Source: JBGPEQ01 sp050180895 (GTDB lineage: Bacteria > Pseudomonadota > Alphaproteobacteria > Dongiales > Dongiaceae). Taken from it: 64,000 nucleotides of DNA. The stretch lies in the NCBI GenBank assembly GCA_050180895.1, contig JBFXDS010000004.1, positions 62,001 to 126,000 of the forward strand, in the 5' to 3' direction. The position numbers were made by a program, and so were the translations under genes. Below the pieces are notes generated by a model. That model was not told where the DNA came from. It searched no databases and saw only the letters and a program-made list of their open reading frames with translations. Below, piece by piece: positions 33,279 to 42,408 of the stretch. Numbering within the stretch: the stretch's first letter is position 1; each line of letters starts with the position of its first letter.

Positions 33279-34460
33279 ATGACGCATCCCCTGCCCGCGG
33301 CCGCGCGCGCCTGGCAAGAGAAGGTGCGGCGCTTCGTCGATGCGGAGCTGATCCCCTTCGAGGTCGAGGCCGAGATGAACGGCGGCGAACTGCCCGATGA
33401 GGTGCGCGCGCGGCAGCGCCGCAAGGCGAAGGAGATCGGGCTGCACGCGCTGGCGATCCCGCGCTCCCATGGCGGCCAGGGGCTGAGCGCGCTGGAGCAG
33501 GCCGTCATCGCCGAGCAGATCGGCCGTGTCACCAACGCGCTCGGCTGGTGCTATTCCTCGACGCCGCCCTGGATGCTCGAGGCCTGCGCCGACAACGCGC
33601 ATCAGATGGAGACCTGGGTCCGCCCCAACATCCGCGGCGACCGGCACGAATGCTACGCCATCACCGAGGAGCATGCGGGCTCCGACGTCGACGCCATCCG
33701 GGCCACGGCGCGTCGCGACGGCGACGACTATCTGCTGAGCGGCGAGAAGTGGCACGTGACCGGCGCCAACCATGCCGACCATTTCATCTTCCAGGCCAAG
33801 CTCGCGGACGGGCCGCATGAAGGCAAGCACGGCCTGTTCTTCGTCGACATGGACACGCCCGGCGTGACCCTGGTGCGCACGCCCGCCTACAGCCACAGCT
33901 ACGCCTCGCATCACCCGATCTATCGGTTCGCGGACGTACGGGTGCCCGCCGCCAACCGGATCGGCGCGGAAGGCGACGGCATGGGCTTCACCTACAGCTG
34001 GTTCCGCTACGAGCGGCTGGGCATCGCCGCGCGCTGCTGCGGCGCGGCGGCGCGCCTCATCGACGAGGCGACGGCCTTCGCCAAGGAGCGGCGCCAGTTC
34101 GGCCAGCCGATCGCCGACTTCCAGGCCGTCCAGTTCATGCTGGCCGACAGCCTGACCGAGCTGTGGGCCGCGCGCCTCATCACCTACCGCACGGCGGAGG
34201 CGATCGACGCGAACGAGGACGTGAAGGTGCTGCATGCGCAATGCGCGATGGCCAAGCTCTATGCCTCGGAGATGGCCAATCGCGTCGCCGATCGGGCCGT
34301 GCAGATCTTCGGCGGCCGCGGCTATATGCGCGAGAACGTGGCCGAGCGCTTCTTCCGCGAACTGCGGGTCGATCGCATCTGGGAGGGGACGAGCGAGATC
34401 CAGCGCCTCATCATCGCCAACGGCCTCTACAAACGTGGGCAGAGCGCGCTGGTGGAGTAG
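33279..34460 (+). CDS. Acyl-CoA dehydrogenase
   Basis: The protein has 393 aa, a second ACAD. It has the EEHAGSDVDAIRATARRDG loop, DGMGFTYSWFRYERLGIAARCCGAAARL, an FGQPIADFQAVQFMLAD helix and VDRIWEGTSEIQRLIIANGLY with catalytic region WEGTSE. It differs clearly from the ACAD at 28905, so the two are not a recent duplicate. It starts four bases after the Rieske stop, in the same operon, and is convergent with a TauE-like gene. Joint action on a side chain of a quaternary amine or its CoA ester is plausible but unproven. Confidence 0.9.
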   Translation: MTHPLPAAARAWQEKVRRFVDAELIPFEVEAEMNGGELPDEVRARQRRKAKEIGLHALAIPRSHGGQGLSALEQAVIAEQIGRVTNALGWCYSSTPPWMLEACADNAHQMETWVRPNIRGDRHECYAITEEHAGSDVDAIRATARRDGDDYLLSGEKWHVTGANHADHFIFQAKLADGPHEGKHGLFFVDMDTPGVTLVRTPAYSHSYASHHPIYRFADVRVPAANRIGAEGDGMGFTYSWFRYERLGIAARCCGAAARLIDEATAFAKERRQFGQPIADFQAVQFMLADSLTELWAARLITYRTAEAIDANEDVKVLHAQCAMAKLYASEMANRVADRAVQIFGGRGYMRENVAERFFRELRVDRIWEGTSEIQRLIIANGLYKRGQSALVE

Positions 34461-34476
34461 CTCGAAACCGGATTGG

Positions 34477-35220
34477 TCATGCAGCCAAGCTGCCGATCGC
34501 CACGAGCGAGAGGATGGCCAGGGCTATCCGCCGATATCGCTCCTCCCCGGTCCGCTGGAAGAGTCTAGCGCCGATCCACGCGGCGACGAGGTAACTGGGG
34601 GCTAGTAGCGCCGCGAGGAGCAGGACGTTCGGCCCGACGAGGCCGCGAACAGCCAGGACGAGGACCGTGACCGCGTCGATCACGCCGAAATAAACGATGC
34701 AGGTGGCGCGCACCTGACTCGCCGTGTCCGGTCCGGCCAGGAGGAAGAACACCACCGGCGGACCGGCCATGCCGACGCTGCCGTTGAGAAGGCCGGACAG
34801 CAGGCCCGCTGCCGCTGTGGCGCCGGATGCCGGCGGGCCGCGATATCGCCACCCGAACGCCAGCGCAGCGACAGACATCAGCACAATCAGGGAGATGCCC
34901 CACCGCAAGATGGTGGCAGGAATGGCGATGAGTGCCAGAGCGCCCAAGGGCACGGCGAGAGTCGCGGCGAGCGCGAGCAGAGCCAGTCGGCGCCAATCGA
35001 CCAGACGCGCACAGGTTCCGATGAAGGGGACGGTCAGGACGATCTCGAGCAGCAGGCCGACAGGGATGGCCGTCACCGGTGCGTAGATCGCGCTGAGGCT
35101 CGGGATCATGATCATGGCCGAGCCGAAGCCGCTGAAGCCGCGGACGATGCCGGCAAGCCCAACGGCCGCCATGGCGAGCAAGAGCGCCGGATCGGCAATC
35201 CATGCGGCGACGGCGGACAC
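34477..35220 (-). CDS. TauE/SafE (TSUP) family membrane transporter
   Basis: The protein has 247 aa with about eight hydrophobic helices. It has the family's duplicated Gly-rich motifs: VGLAGIVRGFSGFGSAMIMIPSL near the N-terminus and AGLLSGLLNGSVGMAGPPVVFFLLA near the middle, each starting a repeat half. Members export sulfite, sulfoacetate or other organosulfur or carboxylate anions. It stands alone, convergent with the ACAD gene. Substrate unknown. Confidence 0.87.
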   Translation of the reverse strand: MSAVAAWIADPALLLAMAAVGLAGIVRGFSGFGSAMIMIPSLSAIYAPVTAIPVGLLLEIVLTVPFIGTCARLVDWRRLALLALAATLAVPLGALALIAIPATILRWGISLIVLMSVAALAFGWRYRGPPASGATAAAGLLSGLLNGSVGMAGPPVVFFLLAGPDTASQVRATCIVYFGVIDAVTVLVLAVRGLVGPNVLLLAALLAPSYLVAAWIGARLFQRTGEERYRRIALAILSLVAIGSLAA

Positions 35221-35377
35221 GCGGCCAGGAGAACCGATTCGAGAGATCGATCGAAATGAACTTTGGTTTCGTCATGTTTCCGGCAGATCGCCCGCGGGCC
35301 GCGAGTGGCTACGATCATTGCCGGGCGCCCTGCCGGGGCCACACCCCTCTCCGACTGTGCCTCGATGCGGGCCGCCG

Positions 35378-35806
35378 CTAGTCCGGCTCCTCGGCGTATT
35401 GCCGCGCGCCGTCGGGGATGACGACGCCCGGCAGCTTGCGCGAGGTCCAGATATGGATGGCGGCGCTGAGATCGGGAGGTTCGTCGAGGGAGCCGCCCTT
35501 GACCGTGATCGTCTCCGGCGCGCCCACGGCTTGGTGCCAGAGCCGCGCGCCGCAGTCCGGGCAGAACAAACAGTGCAGCGTGCGGCCGCTGTCGGTCGGG
35601 CGCGACCAGGATTTCGGCGTGCCGCGCGTCACGCGGAGCGCCGCGCGCCGGACCTCGACCGAGATGCCGAAAGCGGAGGCCGACTGCCGCCGGCATTCAC
35701 GGCAATGGCAGACATAGACGGCCCGCGGCTGGTCGGCGATCTCGTAGCGGACGGCGCCGCATTGGCAGCCGCCGGTCAGCGGCCCGGCTTGCGCGCCATC
35801 GGTCAT
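35378..35806 (-). CDS. GFA-family (glutathione-dependent formaldehyde-activating-like) protein
   Basis: The protein has 142 aa. The GFA zinc motifs are clear: GGCQCGAVRYEI, VYVCHCRECRRQSASAFG and FCPDCGARLWHQ. These supply the Cys clusters that bind zinc. Most family members have no proven enzymatic role, and the formaldehyde-glutathione activity is confined to a few. It starts at MTDGAQAGP with no strong ribosome binding site. No formaldehyde pathway genes are adjacent, although the demethylating cluster nearby would release formaldehyde. Confidence 0.88.
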   Translation of the reverse strand: MTDGAQAGPLTGGCQCGAVRYEIADQPRAVYVCHCRECRRQSASAFGISVEVRRAALRVTRGTPKSWSRPTDSGRTLHCLFCPDCGARLWHQAVGAPETITVKGGSLDEPPDLSAAIHIWTSRKLPGVVIPDGARQYAEEPD

Positions 35807-35886
35807 TCCAAGCCTCCAAAGCTGCGCCCCCCGAACGAGGCGTCGGCCCGCAGACTAGCAGGATTCGAGAGTCGGCGGACCGGCGG

Positions 35887-36033
35887 TCAGCTGGCGGCGC
35901 CGGCCTGCAGCAGAACGGCGGTGAGCTGGAGGCAGATCCCGAGGACGAAGACGGCGGCAAAGAAGAGGCGCTCCTGGGCCGCGCTGAGCGGGCGCCGCGA
36001 CTTGGCCGGCGATGAACGGTCCTGGTCGTGCAT
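35887..36033 (-). CDS. Small single-span membrane protein
   Basis: A 48-aa product begins MHDQDRSSPAKSRRPLSAAQ, with one helix LFFAAVFVLGICLQLTAVLLQ. GGAGGGGAG lies about nine bases before the ATG at 36033, a strong site. An upstream in-frame ATG at 36081 gives 16 more residues but has no site. Function not recognised. Confidence 0.55.
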   Translation of the reverse strand: MHDQDRSSPAKSRRPLSAAQERLFFAAVFVLGICLQLTAVLLQAGAAS

Positions 36034-36188
36034 GGCGGCGCTCCCCTCCAGTGTCGCGTGCAGGAGATACGGCGCCTCCATGTCGCGCGTGTGTCCATCG
36101 GTGTTTCGATTGTTTCAACGCGGCGGGGAGGCCGCTTGTCGCGTCGGGCGGGTGGGCGTATCACCGCAGGGGGAACACGGGTCTTCTC

Positions 36189-36809
36189 ATGGACGCGATG
36201 GTCGGCGGACTCCTCGTCATGCAGCCGGATGCCGCGGCGGCGCAGATCTTCCCGCATATCCGCATCGTCATGGGGATCGTGCTCGGGCTCGGCGTCACCC
36301 GGCTGCTCACGGGCACGGCGCGCTTCGTGCAGCATCCGCAGCGCCGGCGTGCATCCTGGGTGCATCTGGGCTGGGTCCTGTTCATGCTGATCTCCCTGAC
36401 CCACTTTTGGTGGTGGGAGTTCTGGCTTTACGGCATCGCCGTCTGGACCTACGAGGCCTATCTCTTCCTGATCGTCTATACGGTCCTGCTCTACTTCCTT
36501 TGCGCCCTGCTCTATCCCGACGACATCGACGAGTACGACGGCTACGAGGACTATTTCATCTCCCGGCGGAAGTGGTTCTTCGGCCTGCTCGCCCTCACCT
36601 TCCTGTTCGATCTCGCGGACACGCTGCTGAAGGGCTATCCCCACTTCGAACGGTACGGCCTGGAATATGCCGTGCGCACGCCGGTCGCCGTGGCCCTGTG
36701 CGTGGCGGCCATGTTCGTGGCCAGCAGAACGCTGCATGGGGCCTTCGTCATCGTCAGCCTGATCTACCAAGCGTCGTGGATCCTGCGGCTGTTCCGCACC
36801 CTGACCTGA
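36189..36809 (+). CDS. Multi-spanning membrane protein of unknown function
   Basis: The protein has 206 aa with about six hydrophobic stretches (IVMGIVLGLGVTRLL, LGWVLFMLISLTHFWWW, LFLIVYTVLLYFLCALLY, WFFGLLALTFLFDLAD, VAVALCVAAMFVAS, GAFVIVSLIYQASWILRLF). The short DDIDEYDGYEDYFISRRKW loop is very acidic, then basic. I do not recognise the family. It precedes the degenerate HtrA-like gene by 94 bases on the same strand. Confidence 0.62.
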   Translation: MDAMVGGLLVMQPDAAAAQIFPHIRIVMGIVLGLGVTRLLTGTARFVQHPQRRRASWVHLGWVLFMLISLTHFWWWEFWLYGIAVWTYEAYLFLIVYTVLLYFLCALLYPDDIDEYDGYEDYFISRRKWFFGLLALTFLFDLADTLLKGYPHFERYGLEYAVRTPVAVALCVAAMFVASRTLHGAFVIVSLIYQASWILRLFRTLT

Positions 36810-36903
36810 CGGCGACCCCGCCGCAGGACTATGTTCTTATTGCGGCACCGGCCCGCGGCGGGCTCATGCTAGCGGACACGAGCGAACGGAGGAGTTCCCG
36901 GAA

Positions 36904-37875
36904 ATGCCGTCAGCGACCGATTGGACGACCACCGTGCAGCCGAAGCCGGAGGACTACGGGTTCGACCTGGATCGGGCGCTGGCCTCGGTGGTGGGCGTGC
37001 GGGCGACCGTTCCCGAGGACGCTTTCACGGCCGAATCGCTGGGCACCGAGCGCGCCGGCAACGGCGTCGTCATCGACAAGGACGGCATCGTCCTCACCAT
37101 CGGCTACCTGATTGTCGAGGCGGATTCGGTATGGCTCAGCCTCGGCGACGGGGGCGGCGCCCCTGGCCATGTGCTCGCCTACGATCAGGAGACGGGCTTC
37201 GGCCTGGTGCAGCCACTGGCCCGGCTCGACCTCCCCGCGCTGGCCTTCGGCGATTCTGCCGCCGCCGAGGTCGGCGCGCGCGTGGTCGTCGGCGGTGCCG
37301 GCGGACGGCAGCACTCGGTGGCCGCGCATATCGCGGTCAAGCAGGAGTTCGCCGGCTACTGGGAATATCTTCTGGAGGAGGCGATCTTCACCGTGCCGTC
37401 GCACCCGATGTGGGGCGGCAGCGCGCTGATCGGACCGGCCGGCGAGCTGCTGGGCATCGGCTCGCTGCAGCTGCAGCGTGAAACCCAGGGTGGGCGCCGC
37501 GAGGACCTCAACATGATCGTGCCCATCGACCTGCTGAAGCCCGTCCTCGGCGACCTGTTGACCCTCGGCCGGCCGAATCGGCCGCCGCGGCCGTGGCTCG
37601 GCCTCTACGCGACGGAGATCGAGGACCGGGTCGTCGTCGCCGGCCTGGTCGGCCAGGGACCGGCGAAGGCGGCAAAGCTCAGGCCGGGCGACGTGCTGCT
37701 GGCCGTGGCCGGGACGGCGGTGCACGGCCTTGCCGATCTCTACCGCCGGGTCTGGTCGCTCGGCCAGGCCGGGGTGGAGGTGCCGCTGACCATCTATCGC
37801 GATGGCCGCACGGTCGAGCAACGCCTGCTGTCGGCCGACCGCAGCCGCTTCCTCAAGCGCCCGAGCCTGCACTGA
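36904..37875 (+). CDS. HtrA/DegP-like PDZ protein with a lost catalytic triad
   Basis: The protein has 323 aa, a trypsin-like fold followed by one PDZ domain (about 225-310, PRPWLGLYATEI to GRTVEQRLLSA). By eye alignment the three catalytic positions are missing: the TxxHVV His position reads IGYLIVEAD, the DLALL Asp position reads ETGFGLVQ, and GNSGG reads MWGGS. It also has no signal peptide, so it would be cytoplasmic. A GGAGGAG site supports the start. It may serve as a binding scaffold. The same fold is seen in some HtrA-like pseudoproteases. Confidence 0.75.
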   Translation: MPSATDWTTTVQPKPEDYGFDLDRALASVVGVRATVPEDAFTAESLGTERAGNGVVIDKDGIVLTIGYLIVEADSVWLSLGDGGGAPGHVLAYDQETGFGLVQPLARLDLPALAFGDSAAAEVGARVVVGGAGGRQHSVAAHIAVKQEFAGYWEYLLEEAIFTVPSHPMWGGSALIGPAGELLGIGSLQLQRETQGGRREDLNMIVPIDLLKPVLGDLLTLGRPNRPPRPWLGLYATEIEDRVVVAGLVGQGPAKAAKLRPGDVLLAVAGTAVHGLADLYRRVWSLGQAGVEVPLTIYRDGRTVEQRLLSADRSRFLKRPSLH

Positions 37876-37912
37876 GCGGCGTTCATGCCTGGTCCGGAAC
37901 CCCGCCGGTGCT

Positions 37913-37951
37913 GCTATACATAGGAAACCATTGGCGCTATACATAGGAAAC
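37913..37951 (+). repeat. Two 16-bp direct repeats with a 23-bp period
   Basis: The 16-base sequence GCTATACATAGGAAAC occurs at 37913-37928 and again at 37936-37951, identical, separated by seven bases. It lies 108 bases before the start of the hybrid kinase gene and 37 bases after the HtrA-like stop. It is iteron-like and could be a regulator binding site. Confidence 0.7.
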
Positions 37952-38058
37952 TACAGGTCTTAGACTCTTCGAGCCCGCACTCGTCGAGACCAAGCCAAGT
38001 GTGGAGGCATGCGCCTGCCATTGCCTCTGCGGTTGCCGAACCAGGGCGAGGGATCGGG

Positions 38059-39421
38059 ATGTCGAGAGTCGGGGACGACGCACCCCGGGGGTCCGCCGAA
38101 TTCGTTCGCCGGGGCGTCGAGTCTCGCCTCCTTCTCGGGGCGGTTCTTGCCGGCGTTCTCGCTGCGTTGCCGCTCCTGGGGTTGCAGCTCTATCGCGGCG
38201 CGAGCCTCGACGGCGCCGACGGCCGGTTCATCGGAAAGGCGCTGCTCCTCCTGGCCACCCAAGCCGTAGGAAGCCTCGCCGCTGCGCTCTACCTCCTCCG
38301 TTGTCTCCGCCGCAGTCGCGCGCCGTCGTCGCTGAAGGAGCGAGTGCCCCCGCTACAGACGCATCCCATGGTCGGCCGTTTGGTGGGCGGCCTCGCCCAC
38401 GACTTCAACAATCTTCTCACCGTCGTCATCGGCAATCTGGACTTGGCCTTGGAGCGGCTCGAGGGCGAGGCCCGGCGGCCGGTCGAGACCGCCCTGCGCG
38501 CCGCGCAACGCACCGCCGCGCTGGTCCACCGGTTGGTCGCCTTCGCCGGCCGACAAACGCTGATACCCGAAACGCTCGACCTCAACCGGCTGACGACAGG
38601 CATGGAAGATCGGTTGCGGCCGATGCTGGGCGAGGCCATCGACCTCGAGCTCAAGCTGCGGCCGGAATTGTGGCCGGCCTCGGCCGACCGGAGTCAGGTC
38701 GAGGCCGCGCTGCTTCAGCTGGCAAGCAACGCGCGCGATGCCATGCCCGCCGGCGGACGGCTGACGATCGCGACCGACAATGTGCATCTCGACGCGGCCG
38801 GTGACGACAGTGGCGCGACCGCCGGCGACTACGTCATGCTCGACCTGACCGATACCGGGACCGGGATGCCGCCTCATGTCCTGGAAAACGCCACCGAGCC
38901 GTTCTTCACGACCAAGGAAGTTGGCCAGGGCTCCGGTCTCGGGCTCAGCATGATCTATGGGTTTGCCCGGCAGTCGGGCGGCCGCCTCGCGATCTACAGT
39001 GCGCCCGGTCACGGGACGGCCATCCGCCTGTACCTGCCGCGGGCCGTCGTGCAGCGCGTCACGGCGGCGAGACCATTCTCCTCGTCGAGGATGACGCCGA
39101 GGTGCGGCACCTCGTCTCGTCGCAGCTCGATGAACTCGGCTATCGCGTCATCGAGGCCGCCAACGGACCGCAGGCGCAGCACATCCTCGGCAGCGGTGCA
39201 CCGATCGACCTCCTGCTGGCCGACCTGATGATGCCCGGCGACATGACCGGGGGACAACTGGCCACGGCGGCGCGACGGCAGTGGCCGAGGCTCAGGGTGC
39301 TGTTCACCTCCGGGTCCGGCGCGGATTCCTCCCTTCCGTCCGGCGCGCATTTCCTGGCCAAGCCCTATCGGCGGCGAGAACTAGCCTCCAAGGTACGGAC
39401 GCGCTGGACGCGCCGGATTGA
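38059..39421 (+). pseudogene. Hybrid histidine kinase with receiver, frameshifted twice
   Basis: A membrane hybrid kinase begins at ATG 38059. It has two membrane helices, HisKA with His in the GGLAHDFNNLLTVVIGNL box, an HATPase domain ending LYLPRAVVQR, and a receiver starting GGETILLVEDDAEVRHLV. The kinase and receiver are in different frames. A one-base loss near 39062 fits. A second loss near 39400 would restore a natural C-terminus ending ALDAPD, with a stop at 39419. In the sequence as given, the kinase frame runs to a stop at 39228 with an unrelated tail. Two missing bases in the same AC-G context suggest either decay or assembly error. Confidence 0.7.
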
Positions 39422-39524
39422 CATCCCGGTCGGCGCGGCGAACGGTTGCCATGAGCGGATCGCAACGTATGCTGCCGTCGCTCGGTTGCCACAGCATCGA
39501 CAGCTGAAGTTCGCAGATCGCCCC

Positions 39525-39947
39525 ATGCCCCGCATTCTCGTGATCGACGACGACGAGATGGTGCGCAGCACCGTCAAGGCCATGCTCGAATCCCGCGGCC
39601 ACGAGGTGGCGGTCGCCGGCGACGGCGACGACGGGCTTCGCCAGCTGCGGAAGCGGCCGTTCGACCTCGTCCTCTGCGATATCTTCATGCCGAACAAGGA
39701 CGGCATCGGCACGCTCCGGGAGGTGCGGCGCACGAACGCCGACGTCCCGATCGTCATCATGACGGGCGGCTCGCCCAGCGCCGGTCGTCTCGGCGAGCGC
39801 GCCGACGTGGACTATCTGCATATGGCGCGCCTGCTCGGGGCGACCCGGACGATCGGCAAGCCGTTCACGATCAATCAGCTGACGACGCTCGTCGAGCAGG
39901 CGCTGACGGCGGGGAGGCCGCAGCCGCCGAGCGGATCGGCGTCGTAG
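39525..39947 (+). CDS. Single-domain response regulator
   Basis: The protein has 140 aa, a receiver only, starting at ATG 39525 (MPRILVIDDDEMVR). It has the acid pocket DDDE, the phospho-acceptor Asp in LVLCDIFMPNKDG, MTGG for the conserved Thr, and GKPF for the conserved Lys. It has no output domain, so it acts by protein contact or as a phosphorelay intermediate. It is downstream of the frameshifted hybrid kinase on the same strand and might take phosphate from it. Confidence 0.85.
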   Translation: MPRILVIDDDEMVRSTVKAMLESRGHEVAVAGDGDDGLRQLRKRPFDLVLCDIFMPNKDGIGTLREVRRTNADVPIVIMTGGSPSAGRLGERADVDYLHMARLLGATRTIGKPFTINQLTTLVEQALTAGRPQPPSGSAS

Positions 39948-40093
39948 GCGTCGTCCCGTGGGAAGGTTCGGATGGGAAGTGCCGCACGCCTCCCATCAGC
40001 AATTACGCCAACCTCCGATGCGACGCCGCGCCGTTGCCAACGTCCGCAATCCCGGCTTAGCTGCGGCGGGGAAAACGCGTCGGTGGAGGACCC

Positions 40094-41374
40094 ATGCTGC
40101 AGGCGGTGCGCCTGGTCGCCCAGGTGCTGCTGGGCGTGGCGCTGTTCGAGGTCGCGCTCGGCGCGCTGTGGCCGGTGGTCAGCCTCCAACTCAAGGAGCA
40201 GCAGGTCGGCACCGAGGTCATCAGCGTCGTCGGCGCCGCCTACTATGCCGGCTTCGTCGCGGGAACGCTCACCTGCTTCCCCATCATCGACCGCGCCGGC
40301 CATATCCGGGCGTTCAGCGTGTTCGCCGTGCTGGCGGCCAACGCGACCCTGCTGCATGTCGTGCTGCCGCATCCGCTGGCCTGGGTGGTGCTGCGGGCGA
40401 TCACGGGATACGCCATGGCCGGCGTGTTCACGATCGTCGAGAGCTGGCTCAACGACAAGGCGACGAGCGAGACGCGCGGCCGCATCTTCGCGCTCTACAT
40501 GATGGTCGCCTGGGGGATGAGCGGCTTCGGCCCGCTGGGCCTCAACATCCCCGATCCCAACGGAACCGTGCTGTTCTGCCTGATCACCGTGGTCATGGCC
40601 TCGGCCATCATGCCGCTCGCCCTCACCAAGGTCGGCAACCCCGACATCGGCCATCGCGCGCATTTCGGCATCCTCCGGCTCTATACGATCTCGCCGCTCG
40701 GCGTGCTCGCCTGCTTCGCCTCCGGGTTCATCAACACCGGCCTGTTCGTGCTGCTGCCGCTCTATGCGCTCCAGCTCGACTACAGCGAGGCGCAGATCTC
40801 GGTCCTGCTCAGCGTCTCGCTGGTCGGGCCGCTGTTCATCCAGTATCCGGTCGGCTGGCTCGCCGACCGCTTCGGACGTCGGCCGCTGATGCTCGCCACG
40901 ACGATCGTCGCCATCGTGCTCTCCGGCTTCATCGTCAATCTGACGCCGGGGAACTTTCTCTGGTTCGTCAGCCTGACCACGCTGCTCACCGGCATGATCT
41001 CGCCGCTCTACGGCCTCGGCGTCGGCCAGACCAACGACTACGTCTCCAAGCAGGACTTCGTCGCCGCCAGCGCGGGCCTGCTGTTCGCCTGGGGCATCGG
41101 CGCCTCGGTCGGGCCGGTCGTCGCCGCGCCGGCCATGCGACTGTTCGGCGCCAACGGGCTGTTCTACTTCGTCTCGGCCTGCCATGTCCTGCTGGCCGGC
41201 TTCATCGCCTATCGCATGATCGCGCGGCGCGCGCTGTCGGCGAAGGAGCAGAGCAACTTCGTGCCGGTGCCGATCACCCAGGGCACCTACGGCGCGCCGG
41301 AGCTCGATCCGCGCGGCGATGAGACGATCACTCCGACCGCCGCCGGTCGGGCCATCTCGGCCGCCGTCGATTGA
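40094..41374 (+). CDS. MFS transporter (YcaD/quinolone-type family)
   Basis: The protein has 426 aa with 12 predicted helices. VSVVGAAYYAGFVAGTLTCFPIIDRAGHIRAF carries the MFS motif A region, and WLADRFGRRPLMLAT is the second motif, after helix 8. A cytoplasmic tail of about 40 residues follows (SAKEQSNFVPVPITQGTY). It belongs to the YcaD-like family of unknown specificity. It starts at MLQAVRLVAQ, with GGAGG before the ATG. It is followed by an MDR oxidoreductase on the same strand, so the two may share a transcript. Confidence 0.85.
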   Translation: MLQAVRLVAQVLLGVALFEVALGALWPVVSLQLKEQQVGTEVISVVGAAYYAGFVAGTLTCFPIIDRAGHIRAFSVFAVLAANATLLHVVLPHPLAWVVLRAITGYAMAGVFTIVESWLNDKATSETRGRIFALYMMVAWGMSGFGPLGLNIPDPNGTVLFCLITVVMASAIMPLALTKVGNPDIGHRAHFGILRLYTISPLGVLACFASGFINTGLFVLLPLYALQLDYSEAQISVLLSVSLVGPLFIQYPVGWLADRFGRRPLMLATTIVAIVLSGFIVNLTPGNFLWFVSLTTLLTGMISPLYGLGVGQTNDYVSKQDFVAASAGLLFAWGIGASVGPVVAAPAMRLFGANGLFYFVSACHVLLAGFIAYRMIARRALSAKEQSNFVPVPITQGTYGAPELDPRGDETITPTAAGRAISAAVD

Positions 41375-41409
41375 GCCGCGGCTGACGCCGGAGAAGGAGG
41401 GTTGAGGCC

Positions 41410-42408
41410 ATGACCAAGAATGTGCAGGTGCTGCTGGCCAGCCGCCCGCGGGGGTGGGTGACGGAGAGCGATTTCCGCATCGTCGAGCAGCCGGTGCCGG
41501 CGCCGCGCGAGGGCGAGGTGCTGGTGAAGAACCTGTTCCTGTCGCTCGATCCCTACATGCGCGGCCGCATGAACGACGCGAAGTCCTATGCGGCCAATGT
41601 CGCGCTCGGCGCGGTCATGGTCGGCGGCACCGTCGGCGAGGTCGTGGAGTCGCGTAATCCGGCGTTCAAGCCCGGTGACATCGTTCTGGGATATTCCGGC
41701 TGGCAGCAATATGGCGTCGGCGACGGCAAGGGGCTGCAGAAGCTCGCGCGCCGCAGCTTCCCGCTCTCGCTCTATCTCGGCACGGTCGGCATGCCCGGCG
41801 TCACCGCCTGGATCGGGCTGCTGAAGCTCGGCCAGCCGAAGGCGAAGGAGACGGTCGTCGTCGCGGCCGCCTCGGGCGCCGTCGGCAGCGTCGTCGGGCA
41901 GCTCGCCAAGCGCCAGGGCTGCCGTGCGGTCGGCATCGCCGGCGGCCGGGCGAAGTGCGACTACGTCGTGAAGGAGCTGGGCTTCGACGCCTGCATCGAC
42001 TACAAGGCCGGCCGCTTGGCGGCGGACCTGGAGGCGGCCACGCCCGACGGCACCGACGTCTATTTCGAGAATGTCGGCGGCGAGGTGCTGCAGGCCGTCA
42101 TCCCCCGCCTCAATCCGTTCGCGCGAATCCCGCTCTGCGGCCTGATCGCCGACTACAACGCCACCGGTCCCCAAGGCATCCCGGACCTGCGGCAGTTCCT
42201 GTTCAAGCGCATCAAGTTGCAGGGCTTCATCTGCTCGGACACGCCGGAGCTCTGGCCGGAGGCGCTGCAGCAGCTCGCCGATCTGGTGGAGGACGGCAGC
42301 CTCAAATATCGCGAGACCCTCGTCGAGGGCATCGAGAACGCGCCGCGCGCCTTCGTCGGCCTGTTCAAGGGCGAGAACTTCGGCAAGCTGATCGTCAAGC
42401 TGGCGTGA
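41410..42408 (+). CDS. NADP-dependent MDR-family oxidoreductase (PTGR-like)
   Basis: The protein has 332 aa. It is the zinc-free MDR family: RPRGWVTESDFRIVEQPVP at the N-terminus, LDPYMRGRM, the Rossmann core VVVAAASGAVGSVVGQLAKRQGCRAVGIAG and YFENVGGEVLQAV. These features match the prostaglandin reductase/NADP-dependent leukotriene 12-hydroxydehydrogenase group, which reduce enals and enones. GGAGAAGGAGGG precedes the ATG. Its stop overlaps the start of the FAD oxidase by four bases (GTGA). Confidence 0.9.
   Translation: MTKNVQVLLASRPRGWVTESDFRIVEQPVPAPREGEVLVKNLFLSLDPYMRGRMNDAKSYAANVALGAVMVGGTVGEVVESRNPAFKPGDIVLGYSGWQQYGVGDGKGLQKLARRSFPLSLYLGTVGMPGVTAWIGLLKLGQPKAKETVVVAAASGAVGSVVGQLAKRQGCRAVGIAGGRAKCDYVVKELGFDACIDYKAGRLAADLEAATPDGTDVYFENVGGEVLQAVIPRLNPFARIPLCGLIADYNATGPQGIPDLRQFLFKRIKLQGFICSDTPELWPEALQQLADLVEDGSLKYRETLVEGIENAPRAFVGLFKGENFGKLIVKLA

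Noticed and set aside
31260..34241. 993-codon minus-strand open frame
   Set aside because: Lies opposite the TetR, Rieske and ACAD genes, which have clear motifs; product composition is a typical antisense shadow.
37913..37951. CRISPR-like repeats
   Set aside because: Only two copies with a seven-base gap, and no cas genes.
39102..39947. Single REC-REC protein
   Set aside because: The frame is continuous only because of an apparent one-base loss; the linker sequence is not protein-like and a separate start exists at 39525.
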